Part shown: positions 1 through 5,685 of the stretch, in pieces | How positions within the stretch are numbered: position 1 is the stretch's first letter | How the letters are laid out: each line of letters starts with the position of its first letter | Source: Syntrophomonadaceae bacterium | GTDB taxonomy: Bacteria; Bacillota; Dethiobacteria; DTU022 | Length of the DNA stretch: 6,682 nucleotides | Assembly: GCA_007131435.1 (NCBI GenBank) | Contig: SLQM01000051.1 | Span: 1-6,682, forward strand | Direction: 5' to 3' | Notes under the pieces: model-generated | Databases searched by the model: none | What the model was told of the DNA's origin: nothing | Seen by the model: the letters and a program-made list of their open reading frames with translations, nothing else | Made by a program: the position numbers and the translations under genes

Positions 1-131
1 ACATCCCCAGGACGAATACGGTGTCCTTTTTTAAAAAGCGCCCCCTTAAATTCACCCTTTTCAATCTTGGTAATATCGTGGCAGATTACTCTCCCGACAG
101 CATTTTCTGTTTCAATCATTTTTTTTATCAA
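1..131 (-). CDS. Molybdopterin-binding protein, MoeA-related, N-terminal part only (cut by left edge)
   Basis: Reading leftward from 131, the frame stays open to the edge of the window. The visible residues include AVGRVICHDITKIEKGEFKG followed by ALFKKGHRIRPGD. This matches the conserved opening of the small molybdopterin-binding proteins of Clostridia (AVGxVLCHDIT, then FKGxxFKKGH), which are related to the molybdenum-insertion enzyme MoeA. The family is thought to act in molybdenum cofactor handling in the cytoplasm; the exact reaction of this subgroup is not something I can state. The start is uncertain. An in-frame TAA at 149-147 limits it. TTG at 131-129 lies 7 nt from an AGAAGGTG ribosome site (146-139), whereas ATG at 119-117 lies 19 nt away, so TTG is preferred. 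Only about 43 residues are visible, and the catalytic or binding domain lies outside the window. The family call rests on remembered sequence patterns. Confidence 0.72.
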   Translation of the reverse strand, partial: MIKKMIETENAVGRVICHDITKIEKGEFKGALFKKGHRIRPGD

Positions 132-138
132 GGGTATG

Positions 139-147
139 CACCTTCTT
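139..147 (-). promoter_or_regulatory. Ribosome binding site that favours a TTG start at 131
   Basis: On the minus strand the bases read AAGAAGGTG. The spacing is 7 nt to TTG (131-129) but 19 nt to the first ATG (119-117). This is the reason for choosing the TTG start of the left-edge gene. Confidence 0.5.
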
Positions 148-163
148 TAAAAGTGTTACTTCA

Positions 164-193
164 ATTATACTGCTCTGTACCAACAACTGCCAG
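164..193 (-). promoter_or_regulatory. Candidate sigma-A promoter of the left-edge molybdopterin-binding gene
   Basis: Minus-strand reading gives a perfect -10 TATAAT (169-164) and a -35 of CTGGCA (193-188), which matches TTGACA at 4 of 6 positions, with an 18-nt spacer. Transcription would start near 157, about 25 nt before the TTG start and just upstream of the ribosome site. The position fits; activity is inferred. Confidence 0.5.
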
Positions 194-436
194 TGCCTTT
201 ACAGTGATATTTAGATGGAAGCAGCATTTTTCTTCCTATGGTAAAAAACTGAAAAATGGTTAATATGTCAACCAAAATTAACAATATACCATGCATGTTT
301 TATTTTTGGCAGGATTAATAGAAAAGTTAACGAATTATACTTTTATTATCAGGCTTACCGGTAGCACTTGCCATAATAATGAGATAAGTAGCGTTGCTAG
401 ATCGGGAAGCAGACAAAAAGGGGATAGGATAAAAAC

Positions 437-2227
437 ATGTGGACTTACGAAAAACCTGATAACCTGGTTGAATGGTGGAATGAAAGCGAAAAGAAGTATA
501 GCGGAAATGTATTGTTTTGGGTTCATGACGGGCAGGGAGGTCTAAACCCTGTAACGTACGGAGAAATTGGCAAAAGGATTGCCAATGCCCGCGGCGGCCT
601 GGCCAAAATGGGAATTGGTGAGGGAGATGCCGTTGGCATTATATCTCCAAATCGACCTGAATGGGCTGTCCTGGCCTATGCAGCATACGGCCTTAAAGGG
701 CGCTATATCCCGATGTATGAAAAAGAGCTTTTGCAAACCTGGAAATATATTATCAGGGACAGCGCCGTTAAATTTCTTCTTGTATCAACTCCTGAGATAT
801 ATGAGCAGGTTAAAAATTTCCCTGCAGATATTCCAACCCTGGAAAATATTTATGTCATGGAAAGTGATGAAGAAAACAGCCTGGCCGCCCTGGAGAAAAT
901 GGGTGAAGAGAATCCTGTAGAGCCGGCAATTCCTGGCCATGATGATATTGCAGTGCTGATCTATACTTCGGGAACGACCGCTGAGCCGAAAGGGGTGCTG
1001 CTTACCCATGGCAACCTCACCTACTGCTCACGTGCCGGTTACAGGCTTTACCCCGAACTGGACCAGAACCAGGTCGGCATCTCAATGCTGCCCTGGGCCC
1101 ATTCTTATGCCTTGAGTGGAGAGTTAAACAACTGGATCCAGTTTGGCGGCTCGCTCGGGTTTATGCGCGATGTCACAACCCTGGCCGAAGACCTGAAAAT
1201 AGTCAAACCCACCTACCTGATATCTGTGCCACGGGTATTCAATAAAATCTACGACGGCATCCAGCTGAAGATGGAAGATGCCGGCGGGCTGAAGAAGAAA
1301 TTATTTGATGCCGCCTGCGCCGCGGCAAAAGAAAAGCGTGAACTGGCTGAAAAAGGGCAATCGAGCGGCGCGGTTAATTTTAAGCACAAGCTGCTTGATA
1401 AACTTGTATTTACAAAAATCAGGGACGCCATGGGTGGAAGGGTAACGGGCGCCCTGACAGCAAGCGCTGCCATGAATAAAGAAATAGCCGAATTCTTTTA
1501 TGATATTGGAATCCCCACTTATGACTGCTACGGCTTAACAGAAACTGCCCCGGCTGTAACCATGAACAGTCCGGAAGATTGGCGAATCGGCAGCGTTGGT
1601 AAAGTGCTTGAAGGACAGAAAGTTGTAATTGACCAATCCATATCGGAAGAAGGGGCCGATGACGGAGAAATTATCGTCTATGGTCCGAATATAATGAAAG
1701 GCTACCATAATAAGCCGGAGGAAACAGCAGCAGTCCTGATGCCCGACGGGGGTTTCCGGACCGGCGACCGGGGACGTTTTGACGATGACGGTTTTCTCTG
1801 GATAACAGGCAGGATCAAGGAGCAGTACAAGTTAAGCAATGGAAAGTATGTCTTTCCTGCTGTTATAGAAGAGGAAATTAAACTGATCCCGGAAGTGGCA
1901 AACGCCATGGTTTACGGGGATGGCAAACCCTACAACATCTGCCTTGTTTTACCCGATTTCGAGGTGGCTGCGCGCTGGGCGGCACGTGAAGGTGTTTCAG
2001 CTGACCCCGGTGAATTACTACGTAATGAGAAGTTTAAGGAGATGCTGACCGGCGTGATAAAAAGTCACCTGAATAAAACATTCGGACGCTATGAAATACC
2101 GGAGAAATACCTGTTTTTAGATGAAGATTTTACAATAGAAAATAAAATGCTAACCCAGACGATGAAATTAAAGCGCAGGGTGGTAATTGACAGCTATGCC
2201 GACGATATAGAGAAACTCTACTCTTAA
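437..2227 (+). CDS. Long-chain acyl-CoA synthetase (AMP-forming fatty acid-CoA ligase)
   Basis: The 596-residue protein is a full-length member of the AMP-binding superfamily (PF00501), of the long-chain type (COG1022). It activates a fatty acid with ATP to an acyl-adenylate and then forms acyl-CoA, feeding beta-oxidation or lipid synthesis in the cytoplasm. Visible motifs: the phosphate-binding loop TSGTTAEPKG (177-186); LPWAHSYA near 217-224; the adenine-site motif YGLTET (365-370); the ribose-binding aspartate in RTGD (D444); the hinge GRIKEQYKLSNGKYVFP (458-474); and the C-terminal TMKLKR, whose first lysine (K577) is the expected catalytic lysine. The loop has Ala182 where Gly is usual, a variant I believe occurs in active homologues. 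There is no signal peptide or membrane segment. ATG 437 follows a GGGGATAGG purine stretch at 420-428. A hairpin follows at once, so the gene is probably transcribed alone. Chain-length preference cannot be read from the sequence. Confidence 0.93.
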   Translation: MWTYEKPDNLVEWWNESEKKYSGNVLFWVHDGQGGLNPVTYGEIGKRIANARGGLAKMGIGEGDAVGIISPNRPEWAVLAYAAYGLKGRYIPMYEKELLQTWKYIIRDSAVKFLLVSTPEIYEQVKNFPADIPTLENIYVMESDEENSLAALEKMGEENPVEPAIPGHDDIAVLIYTSGTTAEPKGVLLTHGNLTYCSRAGYRLYPELDQNQVGISMLPWAHSYALSGELNNWIQFGGSLGFMRDVTTLAEDLKIVKPTYLISVPRVFNKIYDGIQLKMEDAGGLKKKLFDAACAAAKEKRELAEKGQSSGAVNFKHKLLDKLVFTKIRDAMGGRVTGALTASAAMNKEIAEFFYDIGIPTYDCYGLTETAPAVTMNSPEDWRIGSVGKVLEGQKVVIDQSISEEGADDGEIIVYGPNIMKGYHNKPEETAAVLMPDGGFRTGDRGRFDDDGFLWITGRIKEQYKLSNGKYVFPAVIEEEIKLIPEVANAMVYGDGKPYNICLVLPDFEVAARWAAREGVSADPGELLRNEKFKEMLTGVIKSHLNKTFGRYEIPEKYLFLDEDFTIENKMLTQTMKLKRRVVIDSYADDIEKLYS

Positions 2228-2249
2228 CAGCTCTTTTGTTTAATAGTGT

Positions 2250-2280
2250 GCAAAGGCCGGTTTGTTTTACCGGCCTTTGC
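2250..2280 (+). terminator. Hairpin terminator after the acyl-CoA synthetase
   Basis: GCAAAGGCCGGT (2250-2261) pairs perfectly with ACCGGCCTTTGC (2269-2280) around a 7-nt T-rich loop. The 12-bp GC-rich stem lies 22 nt after the stop codon. No run of T follows the stem, so termination may be partial, with read-through into the VanZ gene possible. Confidence 0.65.
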
Positions 2281-2339
2281 TGTCAGCAGCAAGTTAAACA
2301 AAATTTTATAGTCTCTGTTTTAAAGGTGGTGCCCATATT

Positions 2340-2885
2340 ATGAAACGGGATAAAATAAAAAGGCGCAAAAGGAATGCCTGGACAGCGGTAATCATCGTTC
2401 TGCTTAGCCTTTACTATCTTTCTTCTATACCGGGCCTGAGAGTGCTGCCGGTTTTGGGGCAGATCAATATGATGCTGCAAAGGTTTGACCTGAACATTAC
2501 CCTTTTTATTTACAGGATAGTTGCAAATTTGCCAGAGCAGCTGGAACCTGCAAGAACCCTCTCGGGTGACTTTTATGCCTATGCCAGGCAAAACCCGGTG
2601 ATTATCGAATTCCTGCTGCGTAAAACAGCCCATGTTATTTACTTCTTTATTATTACCCTGGTGCTCTTTATTTTAATCAGCCAGTATGTCAAATCGCCCT
2701 GGCGGTCCCTGTTCTTTGCCTTCCTGGCTGGAACCGCCCTGGCCTTTTTGGATGAATTTCACCAGGGCTTTGTCGACCAGCGTTACAGCAGCATCATCGA
2801 TGTTGCTTTTGACCTGGTTGGAGTAAGCTTAGCAGTTTTGGTGATCTTAATATCATTTGCCCTAACCTCCCGCTGGCGCACCTGA
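2340..2885 (+). CDS. VanZ-family membrane protein
   Basis: This 181-residue protein carries the VanZ signature (PF04892): RKTAH at 94-98, then DEFHQ at 138-142, DQR at 146-148 and an Asp at 154 before the last helix (DLVG at 158-161). Membrane segments are likely at about 13-31, 96-116, 122-138 and 155-177, after a very basic N-terminus (MKRDKIKRRKR), which should stay in the cytoplasm. VanZ itself gives low-level teicoplanin resistance in enterococci by an unclear mechanism; most family members, including this one, have no known role, and resistance should not be assumed. The stretch between the first two segments (32-93) is a long loop without clear motifs. ATG 2340 follows AAAGGTGGT (2322-2330) at 9 nt. 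No good promoter is seen in the 112-bp gap behind it, so transcription may come partly by read-through. Confidence 0.85.
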   Translation: MKRDKIKRRKRNAWTAVIIVLLSLYYLSSIPGLRVLPVLGQINMMLQRFDLNITLFIYRIVANLPEQLEPARTLSGDFYAYARQNPVIIEFLLRKTAHVIYFFIITLVLFILISQYVKSPWRSLFFAFLAGTALAFLDEFHQGFVDQRYSSIIDVAFDLVGVSLAVLVILISFALTSRWRT

Positions 2886-2891
2886 AATAAG

Positions 2892-2919
2892 AAAAAGCCG
2901 CCCTTACAGGCGGCTTTTT
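2892..2919. terminator. Bidirectional terminator between convergent genes
   Basis: AAAAAGCCGCC (2892-2902) pairs perfectly with GGCGGCTTTTT (2909-2919) around a 6-nt loop. Both strands give a GC stem followed by five T, so one element can end the VanZ transcript (+) and the substrate-binding-protein transcript (-). It lies 6 nt past the VanZ stop and 25 nt past the other. Confidence 0.9.
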
Positions 2920-2944
2920 AAATCAGGCTTGGTAATCTGAACTT

Positions 2945-4546
2945 TTATTGTTCAATATATACATCCTGCAGTAAGAACATGCTGGCAGGTGTTACGCCAA
3001 AGTTTTTAACGTTATTGTTCACTCCGGCCAGGTTCTCGTTATATACAAGGTAAAGCATGGGAGCATCCTCAATCAGGATTTCCTGCAGCTCACTGTAAAT
3101 TGCAAGACGTGTGTCCGGATCAGGTTCCTGGCGGCCCCTGTCGAGAAGCTCGTCAGCTACTGCACTTCTGTAGAATGCACGGTTTCCGGGGTCTCCTACG
3201 TTGTCTGAATGGAAGAGAGCATAAACAGCATAGTCAGCATCGAGAGTCGGTGTTGACCAGCCGAGGATAAACATTTCATGATCGCCGGCTGCTGTACCTT
3301 CAAGGTAAGCTCCCCACTCGATAACTTCTACATCAACTTCAATGTTTAAATCTCTTAATTCAGACTGGACATACTCGGCTATCATGATACGGACCGGGTT
3401 GTCGTTTGTCCAAATTGTGGTTGAGAATCCATCTGCATAACCAGCTTCGGCCAGCAGTTCGGCTGCCATGCCTTTATCATAGGGCAGCCCGCTGATGGTT
3501 GGGTCATGTCCGAATACACCTGGTGCGATAGGACCTTCTGCCGGAATGGCAGTTCCTTCATAGGCACCGGCAATAATATCTTCCTTGTTAATTGCCATTG
3601 AAATAGCCTGGCGGACACGCACATCATCAAAAGGTGCTTTGTCACAGTTATAGCCAATATAAGCCATAACAGTTACCGAGGTTATCTCCATGAAAGCGTT
3701 GTCCATATTCTCAACACGGCTGATATCGCTCGGCTCAACCGGATCGGCGATGTGGGCAAAACCGGTTTCCAGCTCGGAAAGGCGGGTTAAACTTTCGGGA
3801 ACTACCCTGAATGTTACGCTGTCAAGCTTGGCGTTTTCACCCCAGTAGTCATCGAAGCGGACCATTTTCAACTGGTTGCCGGGTTCCCAGCTTTCAAATA
3901 TAAAGAAGCCGGTTCCAACCGGGTTCTGGGAAAGATAACTTCCGGGCTCATTGCCTGCAGCCATTTCCTCGTAGTCAGCTTCAATGGCATTGAGGCTGAT
4001 GATGGCGCCACCGCTGTGGGCCAGGTGGGCAGGCAGAGGAGCAAATGGAAACTGGGTAACAAACTGAACTGTGTAATCGTCTACTACAATAACCTCTTCC
4101 AGCATGGAGAAGAGGAAAAGGCGCGGTGAAGCAATGTCCGGGTCAAGCAGGCGATCAAAAGAAGCTTTTACCGCTTCTGCAGTTAGTTCTGAACCGTCGT
4201 GGAAAAGGACACCCTCGCGCAGGGTGAATTCCCAGGTCAGGTCATCAACTGCTTCCCAGCTTGTTGCCAGCAGTGGCTGCAGCTCGCTGTTCTCGTCAAA
4301 AACGACCAGCGATTCGTAGATGTTGTAGCAAACCTTTGCTGACGGGACATCGTTTGAGCCATGCGGGTCAAGCGATACAGCATCCGATAGCGTTGCAATG
4401 ATCAGGTCCTGATCCGCTGCCGGTTCTGTTACTTCGTCATCCGGTGCTGCCGGATCTTCATCAACGTCTGCTGGTCCGCAGGCTACCAGAAGCGCCGGAA
4501 TCAGAAGCAGGCAAAGCATAAACAGGATAAAACTTTTTAACTTCAT
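2945..4546 (-). CDS. ABC transporter substrate-binding lipoprotein, peptide/glutathione family (SBP_bac_5)
   Basis: The 533-residue protein starts with a lipoprotein signal: MKLK, a hydrophobic core (6-20) and the lipobox LVAC with Cys23. It should be lipid-anchored on the outer face of the membrane. An acidic linker (about 24-47) follows. The mature part opens with LIIATLSDAVSLDPHGSND (48-66) and KVCYNIYESLVVFDEN (71-86), then TWEFTLREGVLFHDGSELTAEAVKASF (104-130). These are hallmarks of SBP family 5 (PF00496), which binds peptides, nickel complexes or glutathione. The SDAVSLDPHGSND opening resembles proteins annotated as glutathione-binding (GsiB-like), but the ligand cannot be fixed from this. 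The length is normal for the family. ATG 4546 is preceded by GAGGGGG (4563-4557) at 10 nt. The gene is divergent from the permease genes that it most likely serves, and its leader carries a long inverted repeat. Confidence 0.94.
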   Translation of the reverse strand: MKLKSFILFMLCLLLIPALLVACGPADVDEDPAAPDDEVTEPAADQDLIIATLSDAVSLDPHGSNDVPSAKVCYNIYESLVVFDENSELQPLLATSWEAVDDLTWEFTLREGVLFHDGSELTAEAVKASFDRLLDPDIASPRLFLFSMLEEVIVVDDYTVQFVTQFPFAPLPAHLAHSGGAIISLNAIEADYEEMAAGNEPGSYLSQNPVGTGFFIFESWEPGNQLKMVRFDDYWGENAKLDSVTFRVVPESLTRLSELETGFAHIADPVEPSDISRVENMDNAFMEITSVTVMAYIGYNCDKAPFDDVRVRQAISMAINKEDIIAGAYEGTAIPAEGPIAPGVFGHDPTISGLPYDKGMAAELLAEAGYADGFSTTIWTNDNPVRIMIAEYVQSELRDLNIEVDVEVIEWGAYLEGTAAGDHEMFILGWSTPTLDADYAVYALFHSDNVGDPGNRAFYRSAVADELLDRGRQEPDPDTRLAIYSELQEILIEDAPMLYLVYNENLAGVNNNVKNFGVTPASMFLLQDVYIEQ

Positions 4547-4591
4547 GATTTGACTTCCCCCTCATTTAAATATATTCTTTACTGTAATAAG

Positions 4592-4646
4592 TATAGTCTT
4601 AAAATTTATCGCTACCCAAAGTGCAGGTAACGATAGATAGACTATA
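4592..4646 (-). promoter_or_regulatory. Long inverted repeat in the proposed 5' leader of the substrate-binding-protein mRNA
   Basis: The outer arms TATAGTCT (4592-4599) and AGACTATA (4639-4646) are perfect complements. Inside them, TATCGCTACC (4607-4616) pairs with GGTAACGATA (4626-4635) with one C/A mismatch, around a 9-nt loop. The two stems are joined by unequal internal gaps of 7 and 3 nt. If transcription starts near 4657, as the promoter candidate at 4664-4691 implies, the whole element lies in the untranslated leader, ending about 45 nt before the start codon. It could be a structured RNA element or a pair of protein-binding sites. I do not recognise it as a known riboswitch class. 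Confidence 0.5.
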
Positions 4647-4663
4647 AATATTAAGTGATTTTT

Positions 4664-4691
4664 ATTATACTATACATATAGTAAATTGCAA
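4664..4691 (-). promoter_or_regulatory. Candidate promoter for the substrate-binding-protein gene (leftward)
   Basis: On the minus strand, -35 TTGCAA (4691-4686), a 16-nt spacer and a perfect -10 TATAAT (4669-4664). The -35 matches TTGACA at 4 of 6 positions. The predicted start is near 4657, giving a leader of about 110 nt. The -35 hexamer is shared with the rightward promoter. Confidence 0.6.
4668..4683. repeat. Perfect 7-bp-arm palindrome in the leftward promoter spacer
   Basis: TACTATA (4668-4674) and TATAGTA (4677-4683) are perfect complements around a CA centre. The site overlaps the end of the leftward -10 and fills most of its spacer. Its ACTATA/TATAGT half-site recurs in the outer arms of the inverted repeat at 4592-4646. 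It could be an operator or a chance product of AT-rich DNA. Confidence 0.4.
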
Positions 4692-4696
4692 ATTAC
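4681..4696. repeat. Imperfect 16-bp palindrome centred on the shared -35 hexamer
   Basis: GTAAATTGCAAATTAC is self-complementary in 7 of 8 base pairs; only the A/A pair at 4685/4692 fails. It covers the shared TTGCAA and is a plausible operator. No regulator gene is in the window to pair with it. Confidence 0.5.
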
Positions 4697-4713
4697 CAAA
4701 AAGCCCCTATAAA
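4686..4713 (+). promoter_or_regulatory. Candidate promoter for the permease operon (rightward)
   Basis: -35 TTGCAA (4686-4691), a 16-nt spacer and -10 TATAAA (4708-4713), which matches TATAAT at 5 of 6 positions. The predicted start is near 4720, giving a leader of roughly 54 nt before ATG 4774. It uses the same TTGCAA as the leftward promoter. Confidence 0.55.
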
Positions 4714-4773
4714 AGTTAAAAGAGAAAGCCTTCTTATATGGGTTTGTACAAAAAAGCGAGGTAGGAAGAATCG

Positions 4774-5667
4774 ATGAGTGACTTATCCAATGGCTTGCCT
4801 GTTGAATCTCCGCAGGCTACCAGTAGTGTGTCCGGTTGGCGAATTATCTACAAGCGCCTGAAAAAAAACCGGGCTGCCATCATTGGCGGTTACCTGATCT
4901 TGTTCTTTATTGTCATTGCCATCATCGGTCCGTTTTTTACCGTATATGACCCGGTACGGGTGGATTATTCTCTTAAGCTGTTACCGCCTTCTTCCGAGCA
5001 CTGGTTTGGAACCGACCACAATGGACGAGATGTATTCACCCGTATCATCCACGGGATGTCTATTACCCTTTATATAGGATTTTTATCTGTCTTTGTCGGT
5101 ATGCTGGTGGGAGTCCCTCTCGGTATTTTTTCCGGTTATTACGGAAAATATCTCGATATTGTCATCATGCGCTTTATTGATATCCTGCTTGCTTTTCCCG
5201 GTATCCTTCTGGCCATTGCCCTGGTTAGCGTACTTGGCGGCAGTATTAATAATGTTATTTTGGCGGTAGGAGTTTTTTCTGTTCCCGGCTTTGCCCGGAT
5301 CGTCAGGGGATCAACCATGGCAGTCAGCAAGCTGGAATATATTGATGCTGTCAGGGCCCTGGGGGCAAGCGATTCCCGGATCATCTTTTTGCATATTCTG
5401 CCCAACATTATTTCGCCGATTATTGTTCAGGCTACGATCAGGATTGCTATCGCCATCCTTATTGCCAGCGGCCTTTCTTTCCTCGGGCTGGGAGCCCAGC
5501 CTCCCACCCCTGAATGGGGTGCAATGCTCAGCCAGGGGCGCAGTTATATGTTCGATCATCCGCATGTTGCCCTGTTTCCCGGGCTGGCAATTGTTACAAT
5601 TGTTTTAGCCTTTAACCTCTTTGGCGATGGTTTACGAGATGCTTTCGATCCTAAGACGAAGGTTTAG
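4774..5667 (+). CDS. dppC: Peptide-type ABC transporter permease, DppC/OppC family
   Basis: The 297-residue inner-membrane protein is one of two channel subunits of the importer. A polar N-terminus (1-20) leads to WRIIYKRLKKNRAAIIGGYLI and a first membrane segment at about 34-56, as in the OppC_N domain (PF12911). HWFGTDHNGRDVFTRIIHG (76-94) is the typical segment before the BPD_transp_1 domain (PF00528). Further membrane segments lie at about 99-122, 133-155, 158-176, 213-239 and 265-284. The EAA loop that docks on the ATPase reads EYIDAVRALGASDSRII (189-204), with conserved G197 and the ILP at 208-210. The length is normal. ATG 4774 follows AGGAAG (4763-4768). This subunit comes first in the operon, before the DppB-type partner 18 nt downstream, the reverse of the common B-then-C order. 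The symbol is a family label; the substrate is unknown. Confidence 0.95.
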   Translation: MSDLSNGLPVESPQATSSVSGWRIIYKRLKKNRAAIIGGYLILFFIVIAIIGPFFTVYDPVRVDYSLKLLPPSSEHWFGTDHNGRDVFTRIIHGMSITLYIGFLSVFVGMLVGVPLGIFSGYYGKYLDIVIMRFIDILLAFPGILLAIALVSVLGGSINNVILAVGVFSVPGFARIVRGSTMAVSKLEYIDAVRALGASDSRIIFLHILPNIISPIIVQATIRIAIAILIASGLSFLGLGAQPPTPEWGAMLSQGRSYMFDHPHVALFPGLAIVTIVLAFNLFGDGLRDAFDPKTKV

Positions 5668-5670
5668 AAA

Positions 5671-5675
5671 AGGAG
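5671..5675 (+). promoter_or_regulatory. Shine-Dalgarno site for a TTG start
   Basis: AGGAG inside AAAAGGAGTG lies 10 nt before TTG 5686. It directly follows the TAG of the upstream permease gene, and supports a TTG start, since the first ATG in frame (5746) would remove the N-terminal membrane segment. Confidence 0.75.
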
Positions 5676-5685
5676 TGTTTCCCAC

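Larger units (their letters stand above)
132..436. other. AT-rich divergent spacer without a convincing gene
   Basis: This stretch separates the minus-strand molybdopterin-binding gene from the plus-strand acyl-CoA synthetase. Its left part holds the minus promoter and ribosome site listed separately. The right part is AT-rich. I found no well-spaced -35/-10 pair for the plus-strand gene: TATACT at 336-341 and TATTAT at 344-349 are -10-like but lack a recognisable -35. An inverted repeat, GTTAAT (259-264) and ATTAAC (277-282), could be an operator half-site pair, but such repeats arise easily in AT-rich DNA. Open frames here have no recognisable protein content. Confidence 0.6.

Noticed and set aside
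21..263. 80-codon plus-strand open frame starting with GTG
   Set aside because: It lies opposite the molybdopterin-binding gene and its promoter, has no ribosome site in view, and its protein is low in recognisable content.
306..341. TTGGCA (306-311) with TATACT (336-341) as a plus-strand promoter
   Set aside because: The 24-nt spacer is far outside the 16-18 nt that sigma-A promoters use.
389..399. Short inverted repeat TAGC-GTT-GCTA before the acyl-CoA synthetase
   Set aside because: Four-bp arms are too short to support an operator or hairpin, and no promoter is recognisable next to it.
291..545. 84-codon plus-strand open frame upstream of and overlapping the acyl-CoA synthetase start
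   Set aside because: It overlaps the well-supported gene by over 100 bases in another frame, lacks a ribosome site, and its protein shows no family pattern.
2283..2633. 116-codon minus-strand open frame
   Set aside because: It lies opposite the VanZ gene, whose conserved motifs establish the plus-strand frame; its protein shows no coherent domain.
2340..2885. Reading the VanZ-family gene as glycopeptide resistance
   Set aside because: No vanA/B/X/H/R/S-type genes are nearby, and the VanZ family is widespread in bacteria with no link to resistance.
4579..4587. TTACTGTAA palindrome in the binding-protein leader
   Set aside because: Four-bp arms in AT-rich DNA are expected by chance, and nothing in its position gives added support.
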